Shown: in pieces, positions 53,012-62,903 of the stretch
How positions within the stretch are numbered: position 1 is the stretch's first letter
How the letters are laid out: each line of letters opens with the position of its first letter
The notes under the pieces: generated by a model
The model's database searches: none
Seen by the model: the letters and a program-made list of their open reading frames with translations, nothing else
What the model was told of the DNA's origin: nothing
Translations under genes and position numbers: made by a program
NCBI GenBank assembly: GCA_943789505.1
Contig: CALSUJ010000001.1
Span: 434,001 to 498,000 of the forward strand
Reading direction: 5' to 3'
Length of the DNA: 64,000 bases
Source: an uncultured Flavobacteriales bacterium
Lineage (GTDB): Bacteria > Bacteroidota > Bacteroidia > Flavobacteriales > BACL11

Positions 53012-53759
53012 GGTATTTTATAATATTTTCACTAATTTTATGATATAATTCTTTAATCTCATTTTCTTTTATAGTAGCTATATGTTCTTGAATTATAGCT
53101 GTATCTTTTCTTTTAGCAGGACCAGTTTGCACTTCTTTAGGTCTGTAGTTTTCCAGGTTAGCATTAATTTTTCTTATTAAAGGTAATAAGATTTTAAAAT
53201 CAATATTATTGTTCGCTAACAATTCATCAGCAATACTATACATATGATTGCTGAAATTACAAGCAAATACAGCAGCAATATGTAATTGTTTTCTCTGATG
53301 AGAATTCATATTAACTACATTGTTGGAAAGGGCTTTTGCAATTTCAATTATTTCTTTCTCAAATTCCAAAGAATTTCCTTCTATGCAAAATGGAATTTCT
53401 GAAATATTTATATCAATTTCTTTGTTAAAAGTTTGGACAGGGTAAAATACTCCATAGTTAGTAAATTTTTGCTTAAAAACATCTAATCCAATACTTCCAG
53501 AAGTGTGTACTATTGCAGTGTCTTTAATTTTTGACAATACACTTAAAATTGCATCATCATTGATAGAAACAATTATTAAGTCGGCAGGTTTTAATTTAGT
53601 TAAATCATTTGTGAAATGGGTGTCTAATTTCTTAGCTAGTAATTTAGCATTCTTTATACTTTTGCTAAACACCTGTACTATTGTATAATTGCTATTTTTT
53701 AAGGCAATCCCTAAATGTGTAGCAACATTGCCTGAGCCTAATAAAATTATATTTTTCAT
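53004..53759 (-). CDS. DUF2520 Rossmann-fold oxidoreductase-like protein
   Basis: 251 residues: IILLGSGNVATHLGIALKNSNYTIVQVFSKS (dinucleotide-binding GxGxxA-like), DLIIVSINDDAILSVL, VHTSGSIGLDVF, YGVFYPVQTFNKE, then a helical DUF2520 C-terminal domain with HIAAVFACNFSNHMYSIADELL and TGPAKRKD. Resembles ketopantoate/pyrroline-carboxylate reductase-type enzymes; the reaction is unknown. First gene of the minus-strand unit. Confidence 0.85.
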   Translation of the reverse strand: MKNIILLGSGNVATHLGIALKNSNYTIVQVFSKSIKNAKLLAKKLDTHFTNDLTKLKPADLIIVSINDDAILSVLSKIKDTAIVHTSGSIGLDVFKQKFTNYGVFYPVQTFNKEIDINISEIPFCIEGNSLEFEKEIIEIAKALSNNVVNMNSHQRKQLHIAAVFACNFSNHMYSIADELLANNNIDFKILLPLIRKINANLENYRPKEVQTGPAKRKDTAIIQEHIATIKENEIKELYHKISENIIKYHE

Positions 53760-53776
53760 TTCAAATTATTTCAATA

Positions 53777-53784
53777 CAAACTTA
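53777..53784 (-). promoter_or_regulatory. -7 promoter box for the DUF2520-UbiA-Maf unit
   Basis: Minus strand TAAGTTTG, a perfect TAnnTTTG match, 18 nt from the ATG at 53759. Confidence 0.5.
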
Positions 53785-53795
53785 ATAATAATTCG

Positions 53796-53803
53796 TAATT
53801 TTG
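53796..53803 (+). promoter_or_regulatory. -7 promoter box for ccsBA
   Basis: TAATTTTG, a perfect TAnnTTTG match, 18 nt before the ATG at 53821. The two divergent -7 boxes are separated by only 11 bp, so the promoters probably compete. Confidence 0.5.
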
Positions 53804-53820
53804 CAACATAAATTTTACAT

Positions 53821-56800
53821 ATGATAATTAGATTAATAAAGTTTTTTTCTTCCATGCAGTTAATGAGTATTCTTATCTTATTATTTGCTTTTTCAATTGG
53901 CTATGCAACTTTTATTGAAAACGACTTTGGAAGAACATCAGCAAAAGCATTAATTTTCAATACTTGGTGGTTCGAAATGATATTAGTTTTACTCACCTAT
54001 AACCTTATAAATAATGTAATTAGGCATAAATTGTTTCGAATAGAAAAGATTGCCTCACTTACTTTTCATTTATCTTTTATTCTCATTCTGATTGGAGCTG
54101 GCATTACACGTTATATTTCTTATGAAGGGATGATGCACATTCGTGAGGGAGAAAGTACAAATCAGTTTATTTCTGATGACACCTTTTTTCAAATCCATAT
54201 TAATGATAAACTTCATCAACTTAATCATGATGAAAAATTATATTTATCAGGAATAACAAATAATAATTTTTCTTTGAAATTAGATTTTAAAGATCATGAT
54301 ATTAAAATTGAAGGTATAGACTTTTTGCCTAATGTAAAGGATTCACTATTTACTAATGTTGAAGGAGGAAATGATATGTTACATATTGTTGTTCCTGGAG
54401 AAGATGGTATGCAGTCAGAATATTTAAATGATAAGGTCCAAAGAGTAATTAAAGGTGAAGTTTTTACCTTTAATAACCCAATGGAAGGAGCGATAAATTT
54501 AAGTTCAGCTAATGATAGTGTTTTCTGTAATTCTCCATATTCTGTTGAGACCATGAATATGGATACTCGTGCAACTCAGGAATATGTTAGCTTAAGTGAT
54601 TTTACGTTGAGTAGAAGAACATTGCATACGGCTAATGAATTAAATTTTGTATTAAAGGAGGTGTTAGAAAATGCTAAAATGAAGCCAATAAGTCCATCTA
54701 ATGTTATGAATGATGGATCAGAGGATGCTTTAATTGTAAAAATAATTGCTGATGGAGAAGAAAAACTAATTACTCTTTATGGCGGAAAGGGGTACCAAGG
54801 AGATAATGAAGTATTTGCTATAAATGATTTAAATTTCAAATTATCCTATGGTTCAAAATATTACACAGTTCCTTTTCAAGTTAAATTACGTGATTTTCAG
54901 TTGGACAGATATGCAGGCTCTATGAGTCCATCTTCTTATGCTGCTGAGATTAGTATTTTAGAAAATGATACTGAAGCTCAACATAGAATTTTTATGAATA
55001 ATGTATTGCAACATGGTGGCTTTCGTTTGTTTCAATCTTCTTATGACAAGGATGAAAAAGGAACAATACTTTCAGTAAATCATGATTGGTGGGGTACGCT
55101 TGTTACTTATATTGGTTACGCATTAATGGCTTTAGGAATGCTATTGGTTTTCCTTACTAAAAAAACAAGATTTAATAGTTTAACTCAAAAATTAAAGAAG
55201 TTAAAAAATAAAGCAGTTATTATTTTCATTCCATTATTATTATCATTTTCTGTACAAGCTGATGAGGTTATTAATGTTGAGCATGCTGCTCGATTTGAAA
55301 GCTTAGTGGTGCAGGATAATGGTGGTAGATTAAAGCCTGCACATACTTTATGTTCTGAGTTCTTAAGAAAAATATATGGTAAGGATAGATTTGTTAATTT
55401 ATCCGCTACACAAGTTATTATAGGAATGATGAATGATCCTGTTACATGGAGTAAGAATGATTTAGTGAAAGTTTCTCATCCAAAAGTAAGAACATTGCTT
55501 GGGAACACTGATATGAAGTCAAAATATATTAGAACTTCTTTTAATAGTTTCTTTGAAGAAAATGGGCATTACATTTTAGCGAAATTAGTAGAGGATGCGT
55601 ATGCAAAGTTACCTGCTAAACGCTCGGAATATGAAAAAGAAATTATTAAGGTTGACGAAAGGGTAAATATTTGTTTTACCGTTTTTAGCGGTGGGATATT
55701 TAGATTTTTTCCATTAGCTAATGATTCTAATAATACATGGCTTTCTTATACTGAACATACTAAGTTTTCTGCTAATGATTCTCTTTTTGTGGCAAATATT
55801 ATTCCTATGTATTTTAGAGCAGTAACTAGCGCATTAAAGGATAGTAGCTGGTCTGCTGCTGATAGTATAGTGAACTATATTAGTAGATTTCAAAATCGAT
55901 ATGGAGCAGAGGTTATGCCTGCAGAATCAAAGGTAAAGTTGGAAGTAACCTATAATAAGTTAGCTTTATTTTCAAAATTATTTATGTATTACAGTATGGT
56001 AGGGTTAGTGTTACTTATTTTACTTATTGTGCAATTATTTAAAAATACAAAATCTGTTCGTATTTTAGTGACAGCTTTTAAGTGGTTAATTATTTTAGGA
56101 TTTTTAGCACATACTTCTGGCTTAATTATGAGATGGATTATCTCTGAGCATGCACCATGGAGTAATGGGTATGAGTCAATGATTTATATTGCATGGGCAA
56201 CAATATTTGCAGGTTTAATTTTCAGCAGAAGGTCTTTGCTTTCTTTGGCTGCTACTGCAATTGTTTCTGCAATGTTATTAATGGTTGCTCATCTAAACTG
56301 GCTTGATCCTGAAATCACAAATTTGGTTCCTGTATTAAAATCTTATTGGTTGATGATACATGTAGCGATTATTGTTGCGAGTTATGGCTTTTTAGCTTTA
56401 GCTGCAATTCTTGGTTTTATTTCTTTGTTGCTTATTATTTTTACTAATAAAATAAATAAAGTAAAATTAAAGGATACACTAACAGAATTGACAATTATAA
56501 ATGAAAAAAGTATAGAAGTTGGTTTATTTATGCTGACAATTGGTACTTTTTTAGGGGGCGTTTGGGCAAATGAATCTTGGGGTAGATATTGGGGTTGGGA
56601 CCCTAAAGAAACTTGGGCTTTAGCAAGTGTATTGGTTTATGTCTTTGTATTGCATATGCGTTTTATTCCTGGTTTAAAAGGTAAGTATGTGTTTAATGTT
56701 GCTTCTTTGGTTGCTATATGGGCTATTATTATGACTTATTTTGGAGTGAATTATTACCTTTCAGGTTTACACTCTTATGCAGCTGGAGACCCTATGCCTA

Positions 56801-56883
56801 TTCCTGTTTTTGTGTATTATTTGGTGGCGGTTACTATTATTACTGCTATTATAGCTAAGTTTAATTATAAAAAACATTACTAA
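53821..56883 (+). CDS. Fused cytochrome c biogenesis protein CcsB(ResB)-CcsA
   Basis: 1020 residues. The N-terminal ~460 residues are ResB/CcsB-like: three helices at the start (QLMSILILLFAFSIGYATFIENDFG), a large periplasmic domain and a closing helix (TLVTYIGYALMALGMLLVFL). A Sec-type hydrophobic stretch (~470-485) opens a periplasmic middle domain. The C-terminal ~280 residues are CcsA, with the WWD heme motif WGRYWGWDPKETWALASVLVY near residue 920 and His residues in flanking helices. This is a complete System II heme lyase, which attaches heme to apocytochromes c. Stop overlaps bshB1 (TAATG). Confidence 0.93.
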   Translation: MIIRLIKFFSSMQLMSILILLFAFSIGYATFIENDFGRTSAKALIFNTWWFEMILVLLTYNLINNVIRHKLFRIEKIASLTFHLSFILILIGAGITRYISYEGMMHIREGESTNQFISDDTFFQIHINDKLHQLNHDEKLYLSGITNNNFSLKLDFKDHDIKIEGIDFLPNVKDSLFTNVEGGNDMLHIVVPGEDGMQSEYLNDKVQRVIKGEVFTFNNPMEGAINLSSANDSVFCNSPYSVETMNMDTRATQEYVSLSDFTLSRRTLHTANELNFVLKEVLENAKMKPISPSNVMNDGSEDALIVKIIADGEEKLITLYGGKGYQGDNEVFAINDLNFKLSYGSKYYTVPFQVKLRDFQLDRYAGSMSPSSYAAEISILENDTEAQHRIFMNNVLQHGGFRLFQSSYDKDEKGTILSVNHDWWGTLVTYIGYALMALGMLLVFLTKKTRFNSLTQKLKKLKNKAVIIFIPLLLSFSVQADEVINVEHAARFESLVVQDNGGRLKPAHTLCSEFLRKIYGKDRFVNLSATQVIIGMMNDPVTWSKNDLVKVSHPKVRTLLGNTDMKSKYIRTSFNSFFEENGHYILAKLVEDAYAKLPAKRSEYEKEIIKVDERVNICFTVFSGGIFRFFPLANDSNNTWLSYTEHTKFSANDSLFVANIIPMYFRAVTSALKDSSWSAADSIVNYISRFQNRYGAEVMPAESKVKLEVTYNKLALFSKLFMYYSMVGLVLLILLIVQLFKNTKSVRILVTAFKWLIILGFLAHTSGLIMRWIISEHAPWSNGYESMIYIAWATIFAGLIFSRRSLLSLAATAIVSAMLLMVAHLNWLDPEITNLVPVLKSYWLMIHVAIIVASYGFLALAAILGFISLLLIIFTNKINKVKLKDTLTELTIINEKSIEVGLFMLTIGTFLGGVWANESWGRYWGWDPKETWALASVLVYVFVLHMRFIPGLKGKYVFNVASLVAIWAIIMTYFGVNYYLSGLHSYAAGDPMPIPVFVYYLVAVTIITAIIAKFNYKKHY

Positions 56884-57584
56884 TGAAATTAGATATTTTA
56901 GTTTTTGGCGCTCATCCTGATGATGTTGAATTAGGTTGTGGAGGTACTGTAATAAAAGAAATTAAAGCTGGTAGAAAAGTCGGTGTTATTGATTTGACTA
57001 GAGGGGAACTTGGTACAAGGGGAACTGCAATAACTAGAACCGCTGAGACTAAATTAGCTTCAGAAATTATGGGAGTTACCATTCGTGAGAATATGGATTT
57101 TAAAGATGGATTTTTCAAAGATGATGAAGAACATAAATTAGCTTTAATTAAAAAGATAAGACAGTATCAGCCAGAAATTGTAATTACAAATGCAGTTTCT
57201 GATCGTCATCCTGATCATGGTAGAGGTGCTGAGATTACTGTTGACGCTTGTTTTTTAGCAGGACTTGAAAAGATAGTAACAGGGCAACAGATATGGAGAC
57301 CAAGATCAATTTATCATTACATACAATTTAATTATTTAACACCTGATGTAGTGGTTGATATTTCTGCAGAAATGAAAGAAAAGTTACAGGCTGTGAAAGC
57401 TTATAGTACTCAGTTTTTTAACCCTGAAAGTAAGGAAAGCAAAACGATTATTTCCTCTCAAGGATTTTTGGATAGCGTAAGCTACCGAGCACAAGATTTA
57501 GGAAGGCAAGCTAATTGCGAATATGCAGAAGGGTTTTTAGCTCATCAAATGCCAAAGGTTGATTCTTTATTGGATATTAATTAG
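56883..57584 (+). CDS. bshB1: Bacillithiol biosynthesis deacetylase BshB1
   Basis: 233 residues of the LmbE/GlcNAc-PI deacetylase fold: VFGAHPDDVELGCGGTVIKE (His11, Asp13, Asp14 zinc site), DLTRGELGTRGT, SDRHPDHGRGAEITVDACFLAGL and FNPESKESKTIISS. Removes acetyl from GlcNAc-malate in bacillithiol synthesis. RDGELGTRG and HPDHGRG blocks fit BshB1. Implies bacillithiol is the cell's low-molecular-weight thiol. Confidence 0.92.
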   Translation: MKLDILVFGAHPDDVELGCGGTVIKEIKAGRKVGVIDLTRGELGTRGTAITRTAETKLASEIMGVTIRENMDFKDGFFKDDEEHKLALIKKIRQYQPEIVITNAVSDRHPDHGRGAEITVDACFLAGLEKIVTGQQIWRPRSIYHYIQFNYLTPDVVVDISAEMKEKLQAVKAYSTQFFNPESKESKTIISSQGFLDSVSYRAQDLGRQANCEYAEGFLAHQMPKVDSLLDIN

Positions 57585-57605
57585 TCCGTTAAAAAATGAA
57601 TAAAA

Positions 57606-57633
57606 AAAAAGCCGAGCATTTGCTCGGCTTTTT
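57606..57633. terminator. Bidirectional intrinsic terminator
   Basis: AAAAAGCCGAGC (57606-57617) pairs with GCTCGGCTTTTT (57622-57633), 4-nt loop ATTT. Located between bshB1 and the convergent secreted-protein gene. No promoter box in the loop. Confidence 0.92.
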
Positions 57634-57651
57634 CTTTTGTATTAGTATGTA

Positions 57652-59595
57652 TTACTTAGTGATCACTAATTTTTGAGTAGTTATTTTACTTCCTACTTGT
57701 AAGTTTATAAAATAAACCCCATTTTGGAAATTAGAAACATCAAGTCTTTCTGTATTTTCCCCAGAGAATAACACTTTTTCTTCTTTAGAAATTTCTTTTC
57801 CTAATAGATCAACTATAGTTAAAATTACTTTTTCAGTTTTATATAATGAAATTGCAATAGATGTATAATCATTAGCTGGATTTGGATATACAGTAAATTG
57901 AGTTGTATTTTTTATATCATTAACAGATACAGAGGTACCAAATAATCCTACAGTATCAATTTCTATATAAACAATATCATTAAAGTCAACTAAATCTTCA
58001 TCTCCTCTTACGATTAGACCCGGCTCATTATCCATTTGAAAAACAATTCTAATTTTATCATCTACTGTTGGTACCATAGAGCCAAATACACATTCTTTCA
58101 TTCCAATCCATGATACATTTGGAGTTACATCTACTGGTGTTTTCCATGTTGATCCTCCATCACTTGATTTTGTTATGTAAAGGTGACGAAATACTTGAGA
58201 TCCATTATCAGCAGTTTCAGTATAGCCTGAAAATGAAAGGTAAATTTCTCCATTGGCAGAAATTCCTGCATTAGGCATAGAAGCTCTTGAAGCATAATAA
58301 AGAGCATATCCTCCTGTAGAATCAACTCCTCCAACAATTCCATCTCCATTTAAATCAGGTGCTTGTACAATCCAATTATCATTCATCATGTCAGAATACC
58401 ATAAAGATGTGTCACCAGCATGGACTGTTGCAGGGGTTACATCCTCTCCCATGCTTTCATTCCAATATGCAATTCCATTAATTCCTGGGAACCATGAAGA
58501 TGATGCATCTGTTAAGTCATCATCAAGATACATCATTATTCCATAAAATACATGTGCTTCATCATTAGCGTCCAATATAACAGCTCCATAGTTATCTGTA
58601 GAATATACTTGATCATATATACCGTCACCATCTAAATCTAATCCATCATCCATAGCGTATTTATCAACTGGAAAATCCAGGAAAGTTGTTTTTTCCCATG
58701 TTGTACCATTATCAATTGATTTTACAATAAAAGAATCACCCCAATCATTAAAGTAAGCGACAACAACAGTCTCTCCTTGTGCGGTTACTGTGTATACATC
58801 TCCACTCATACCAGTAAACATTGATGTATCCATACCGGGTAACTGCATATCTTGAATATCCCATGTTACACCTTCATCTTGTGATCTGTAATACACTAAT
58901 GCCCCATCTAAACCATTAAAAGGAAGTCCAGCGAAATTAGAAGATGCAGTTACAGCAATCATGTGTATAGTTTCTTTGTTTAATCCTCCTACTGCTGATC
59001 TATTCCAAATCATATCTCTATAAATTCCAGTACTGTCATTCAGTGAAGATATATTCTGTTCAGTCCAACTTCCTGTTCCAACTGTACTTCTATGAGTCAT
59101 GTTTATATGTGCATTATCTGTATTATGAGTTATAGATGCTTCTTTTCCAGAGCCCATTGCAATGATTGAAGGCCAACCTCCTCTTGAATTTTCCAATCGA
59201 TTAAGAGGCTGCATTCCCCAATTAGTTCCATCAAAGAAATTATACCCTGTTCCTCTGTCAGACCATGAAGCGTTTAATTCCTGACTTGTTGTCCAGCCTG
59301 CAGAAATGGTTCCATCATCATGATGAACTATTCTGTTTTGAACTGCAGCATTAGATTGTAAATCATAAGTTGTTGTGCCAATAACAACTTCATTTGCTGA
59401 AGAAAATTTTGGATTTGGACTTGTTGTTGGGTTTGGATTAACCATAAGGTGACTTAGCACTTCTTCGCCACTCATGGTAACTTTGTCATTTACTGCCTTT
59501 AATAAATTTTTAGTGTAACTTTGGCTAGAATTAACTTGTGCAAATAACCCTGCACTAATTATCATTCCAGCTAAAAAAGTAATATTTTTTTTCAT
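57652..59595 (-). CDS. Secreted BNR/Asp-box repeat protein with T9SS sorting domain
   Basis: 647 residues. Signal peptide 1-19 (SAGLFAQ). Propeller-like body with Asp-box (SxDxGxTW) motifs RSQDEGVTWD, KSIDNGTTWE and KSSDGGSTWK. A segment rich in Asp/Gly (DDGLDLDGDGIYDQ and DLNGDGIVGG) resembles calcium-binding dockerin-like loops. The C-terminal ~75 residues are a type A sorting domain (FTVYPNPANDYTSI ... NGVYFINLQVG). Sialidase-like fold, but the catalytic residues were not located, so activity is unknown. Follows a terminator and lies downstream of the P-type ATPase in the same direction. Confidence 0.85.
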   Translation of the reverse strand: MKKNITFLAGMIISAGLFAQVNSSQSYTKNLLKAVNDKVTMSGEEVLSHLMVNPNPTTSPNPKFSSANEVVIGTTTYDLQSNAAVQNRIVHHDDGTISAGWTTSQELNASWSDRGTGYNFFDGTNWGMQPLNRLENSRGGWPSIIAMGSGKEASITHNTDNAHINMTHRSTVGTGSWTEQNISSLNDSTGIYRDMIWNRSAVGGLNKETIHMIAVTASSNFAGLPFNGLDGALVYYRSQDEGVTWDIQDMQLPGMDTSMFTGMSGDVYTVTAQGETVVVAYFNDWGDSFIVKSIDNGTTWEKTTFLDFPVDKYAMDDGLDLDGDGIYDQVYSTDNYGAVILDANDEAHVFYGIMMYLDDDLTDASSSWFPGINGIAYWNESMGEDVTPATVHAGDTSLWYSDMMNDNWIVQAPDLNGDGIVGGVDSTGGYALYYASRASMPNAGISANGEIYLSFSGYTETADNGSQVFRHLYITKSSDGGSTWKTPVDVTPNVSWIGMKECVFGSMVPTVDDKIRIVFQMDNEPGLIVRGDEDLVDFNDIVYIEIDTVGLFGTSVSVNDIKNTTQFTVYPNPANDYTSIAISLYKTEKVILTIVDLLGKEISKEEKVLFSGENTERLDVSNFQNGVYFINLQVGSKITTQKLVITK

Positions 59596-59630
59596 ATTTA
59601 TCAGTTTTAATTAATTAGGCTGCTAATTTA

Positions 59631-61724
59631 CTAAAAAATTTTCTTATAGCGTAACCTTATAGAGTTTCCTATAACAATAACATCAGAAAAGGCCATAAAT
59701 AATGCTGCCCACATTGGGTTTAGAAATCCTAAAAATGCAATAGGAATAGCTACTAAATTATAGGAGAAAGCCCAAAAAAGATTTTGTTTTATAGTAAGTA
59801 ATGTATGTTTTCCTAATTGAAGTGCTTGAGGAAGTTGCTTTAAATCTTCATTGTTTAGTAATACTACATCAGCTGATTGAATTGCAATCTGGGTTGCATT
59901 ACCTAATGAAATACCAATAGTTGCTTTTGCAAGTGCAGGAGCATCATTTATTCCATCACCTACCATTGCTGTTGGATACTGATTGACAAGTTCTTCAATT
60001 TTTGCGATTTTATCTTGTGGTAATTGTTCACTAAAAGTCTTAGTGATTCCTAGTTCTTTAGATAGCTTATCACATTTATCCTTTTTATCACCACTTAAAA
60101 GGGTTGTAGTGTAGCCAGTTTTATTCAAAGATGAAACAACTAAATCAGTATTTGTTTTTAACTCATCACTAATGTCTAATGTAGCAATTAGTCTATCGTT
60201 CTTTAATACAAATAAATCATGTCTCTCAGCTGAAAGGTGGATATTTGAAGAGCCAATAGTATATAAATTTTTATCTATTTCAGCACTTATGCTTACTCCT
60301 TTTTCTTCAATAATATTGATTAGTTCCAACGGACTACTATTTTCCTTAAATGCACTGCATAATGATTTGGCAATTGGGTGAGAACTGTGTTGCTCAATAT
60401 TATAAATAATATTTTTTATTTTTTGTTCATCTTCATTAATTGTATTAAAATTTGATACAATAAATTTCCCTGTAGTTAAAGTACCCGTTTTGTCAAATAC
60501 TATACTTTTTATACTGGCTAATTTTTCTAGGCTATCACCGCCTTTAATGAGTATTCCATTTTTAGCAGCTCGGCCAATACCAACCATAACCGCAGTAGGT
60601 GTGGCTAATCCCATAGCGCAAGGGCAAGAGATTACTAACACAGCAATCCCTCTTAACAAAGCTTCCTGCATAGTTAATAAAAAAAAATAATGACCAATAA
60701 AGAAGGTTGAAATGGCAATAGAAAGAACAATAGGAACAAATACTGCACTTATTTGGTCACCTAGTTTTTGAATATTTGGCTTATTGTTTTGTGCATTTTT
60801 TACTAGTTCAATTATTTGAGATAGTAAAGTGTCGTTTCCAACTTTGCTAGCTTTTATTTTCACATTACCATCAGTAATAATTGTACCTCCAATTACGTCT
60901 GCATTTTTGTTTTTATTTGTGGGAATGCTTTCTCCTGTTATCATAGACTCATCAATATAAGCTGAGCCAGAAACGATAATTCCATCAGTAGGAATTTTAT
61001 CACCAGAGTTTACAATTAATATGTCACCAACTTCTATATTATCAAAGTTTACTTCTTTAATTATTCCATTTACTTCAATTTTTGCAACTACTTCTTGAAT
61101 AGAAGATAAATCTCCAATAGCAGTGGTCGTTTTTTGTACTGATTTATGTTCAAGTACATTCCCTAAAAGTACTAAGGTAATAATAGTAGCTGTTGTTTCA
61201 AAAAATAAATAATCATGTGAATCTAATAAGAATGAACCATAAATGCTATAAAAAAATGCTGCTGAGGACCCTATAAATATAAGAACATCCATGTTAGGAA
61301 TTCCTGTTTTTAAGGAAGACCAAGCACTTTTTCCGAAATAGGCAACACCAATAATATAGACAGGTAAGCACAGAAAAAATTGTAAGATTGGGTTCTGAAT
61401 AAAACTACCTTCAGGAAAAAACATGTGAGAAAATAAAGGAAGTGTAAAAATAAGGGTTGAGTAAAAGTACCTTTCCACTTTCGAAATCCTTTTTTTGATT
61501 TCTTTATTTGGCTTTATGATCGAATAGCCTAGCTTTTGAATTATATTTTCGATATCATTTTGGTTATGTAAAGTGTCAATATTACAGCTTGCTTCACCAG
61601 TTGAAAAATTTACATTAACATCTCCTAATCCTTTGTTAATTAAGTGTTTTTTTATACCAGCTGCACAGTTGGTACAACTCATTCCATCTACCTGTATCTT
61701 TATCTTTTTTATGTCGTTTTTCAT
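59631..61724 (-). CDS. Copper-translocating P1B-type ATPase with one HMA domain
   Basis: 697 residues. N-terminal HMA domain with GMSCTNCAAGI (Cys17, Cys20), six to eight membrane helices, actuator TGES (MITGESIPT), CPC ion-binding motif in VISCPCAMGLATP (~366), phosphorylation loop FDKTGTLTTG (~409), HP motif (HSSHPIAKS), and GDGINDAPALA. Expels or delivers Cu+ across the membrane; the CPC motif places it in the Cu+/Ag+ group. The C-terminal helices end GNSIRLRYKK. It is a separate unit from the copper-type locus at 14-17 kb. Confidence 0.92.
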   Translation of the reverse strand: MKNDIKKIKIQVDGMSCTNCAAGIKKHLINKGLGDVNVNFSTGEASCNIDTLHNQNDIENIIQKLGYSIIKPNKEIKKRISKVERYFYSTLIFTLPLFSHMFFPEGSFIQNPILQFFLCLPVYIIGVAYFGKSAWSSLKTGIPNMDVLIFIGSSAAFFYSIYGSFLLDSHDYLFFETTATIITLVLLGNVLEHKSVQKTTTAIGDLSSIQEVVAKIEVNGIIKEVNFDNIEVGDILIVNSGDKIPTDGIIVSGSAYIDESMITGESIPTNKNKNADVIGGTIITDGNVKIKASKVGNDTLLSQIIELVKNAQNNKPNIQKLGDQISAVFVPIVLSIAISTFFIGHYFFLLTMQEALLRGIAVLVISCPCAMGLATPTAVMVGIGRAAKNGILIKGGDSLEKLASIKSIVFDKTGTLTTGKFIVSNFNTINEDEQKIKNIIYNIEQHSSHPIAKSLCSAFKENSSPLELINIIEEKGVSISAEIDKNLYTIGSSNIHLSAERHDLFVLKNDRLIATLDISDELKTNTDLVVSSLNKTGYTTTLLSGDKKDKCDKLSKELGITKTFSEQLPQDKIAKIEELVNQYPTAMVGDGINDAPALAKATIGISLGNATQIAIQSADVVLLNNEDLKQLPQALQLGKHTLLTIKQNLFWAFSYNLVAIPIAFLGFLNPMWAALFMAFSDVIVIGNSIRLRYKKIF

Positions 61725-61771
61725 AAGGAAACAAATATATATAGTTTATTCGGCATTATAGTATAAAATTA

Positions 61772-61779
61772 TATATTTG
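61772..61779 (+). promoter_or_regulatory. -7 promoter box for tRNA-His
   Basis: TATATTTG followed by CAGCC, a perfect TAnnTTTG match 13 nt before the tRNA. The TTTGCAGCC extension is shared with rpmB and rpmG. Confidence 0.6.
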
Positions 61780-61792
61780 CAGCCGCTAAATG

Positions 61793-61866
61793 GTGATTGT
61801 AGCTCAGCTGGTTAGAGCACTGGTTTGTGGTACCGGGGGTCGTGGGTTCGAGTCCCATCAGTCACC
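61793..61866 (+). tRNA. tRNA-His (anticodon GUG)
   Basis: Cloverleaf: acceptor GTGATTG pairs with CAGTCAC (one G-U); D-arm GCTC/GAGC; anticodon stem CTGGT/ACCGG with loop TTGTGGT, anticodon GTG; T-arm GTGGG/CCCAC with TTCGAGT. The G before the acceptor (61792) can pair with the discriminator C (61866) as the G-1 typical of tRNA-His. The 3' end continues CA-T, so a full CCA is not encoded. Confidence 0.95.
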
Positions 61867-61878
61867 CATTTATAAAAG

Positions 61879-61910
61879 AAAAGGAGTTGATTTAATTATC
61901 AACTCCTTTT
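61879..61910. terminator. Bidirectional intrinsic terminator after tRNA-His
   Basis: AAAAGGAGTTGA (61879-61890) pairs with TCAACTCCTTTT (61899-61910), 8-nt loop, T-runs on both strands. Serves the tRNA and the convergent thioredoxin-like gene. Confidence 0.85.
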
Positions 61911-61916
61911 TATTAT

Positions 61917-62408
61917 TTAATTCTTAGTATAAGGTTTTAATCCTCTTAATAATTGTGCTTTAGGCTGAAAGCCTGGGAACTGAGCTATCTTCTCTTTTTT
62001 ACCATTTATTATTACGACATCTGGCCAATAATAATTTCCTTTTACAGGATCAACTAATTTGACATATAGGTCATGTCGCCAAGGTGCATCTTCTGGTGCT
62101 GGGTGCTCATTTACATATACTATACCATTGTAAGTAATTGGATTTTTATCTTTACCATTAATCATAACGGGTAAAAAATTCTCATTTATTAACTTTACAA
62201 CTACTGGGTCAGTAAGGGTTGTTTTTTTCATCTTTTCACAATAATCACAGCCTGGACGGTAGAATAAGATAAATATATTTTTATCATATTTTTTAGCAAA
62301 TTTCTCTGCTTTCTCTAATGGTATCCAATCAATTGATACTTTTTTTTCTCCTTGTGAAAAAGAGAGTATTGAACTGAAAATAAAAACTACAAGAGCTAGA
62401 TTTTTCAT
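61917..62408 (-). CDS. Exported thioredoxin-like protein, CDYC motif
   Basis: 163 residues: signal peptide 1-18 (ILSFSQ), then a thioredoxin-fold domain with RPGCDYCEKMKK (Cys54, Cys57), then NENFLPVMIN and a PDVVIINGKKEKIAQFPGFQ segment. No Pro-cis loop was clearly placed. Likely a periplasmic oxidoreductase or chaperone. Its start overlaps the stop of the upstream thioredoxin gene (TAATG), so both are made together. Confidence 0.85.
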   Translation of the reverse strand: MKNLALVVFIFSSILSFSQGEKKVSIDWIPLEKAEKFAKKYDKNIFILFYRPGCDYCEKMKKTTLTDPVVVKLINENFLPVMINGKDKNPITYNGIVYVNEHPAPEDAPWRHDLYVKLVDPVKGNYYWPDVVIINGKKEKIAQFPGFQPKAQLLRGLKPYTKN

Positions 62409-62872
62409 TATTTATTTTTTAAAATTTTATTAGCACCAGCTATCCAAGCTTTTGGACCACCAGCAACATAGCCCTGAGAACCTAGCTTGTTAAAGTTTAC
62501 TTTTCCATCTTCAATAGTTGGAGTGACAAGCCAGCCTGTTGGATATCCTCTTACACCAAACATTTGCCCTAATTCTCTATTTTGTTTTTTTAAATCATCA
62601 GAAATTGGTGTTCTTCTTGGGAAATCAAGTTCAACAAGAATTGCATTTTTTTCTGCCCATGCTTTAAACTCTTGTTTTACAAATACTTCTTTAACTAATT
62701 TTTTACACCATCCACACCAATCACTTCCTGTGAAAAAGAAGAAAAGCGGCTTTCCTGTTTCTACTGAAATGTTAACGGCCTTATTGACATCAGTATGCCA
62801 CTCAATTTCCTTTTGTTGTGCAAATCCGTTAATAGATAGTGCAACTAATAATACTACTAATATTTTTTTCAT
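62408..62872 (-). CDS. Exported thioredoxin-like protein, CGWC motif
   Basis: 154 residues from ATG 62872 (MKKILVVLLVALSINGFAQQ, signal peptide). An upstream in-frame ATG at 62917 would overlap the POT gene and is not used. Thioredoxin domain with FTGSDWCGWCKKLV (Cys53, Cys56), EKNAILVELDFPRR and VRGYPTGWLVTP (cis-Pro region). Probably periplasmic disulfide chemistry. Downstream of the POT transporter gene (31-nt gap) and coupled to the second thioredoxin. Confidence 0.86.
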   Translation of the reverse strand: MKKILVVLLVALSINGFAQQKEIEWHTDVNKAVNISVETGKPLFFFFTGSDWCGWCKKLVKEVFVKQEFKAWAEKNAILVELDFPRRTPISDDLKKQNRELGQMFGVRGYPTGWLVTPTIEDGKVNFNKLGSQGYVAGGPKAWIAGANKILKNK

Positions 62873-62903
62873 TGTATTGTTTTTTATTTGTTTTTTATTT
62901 AGA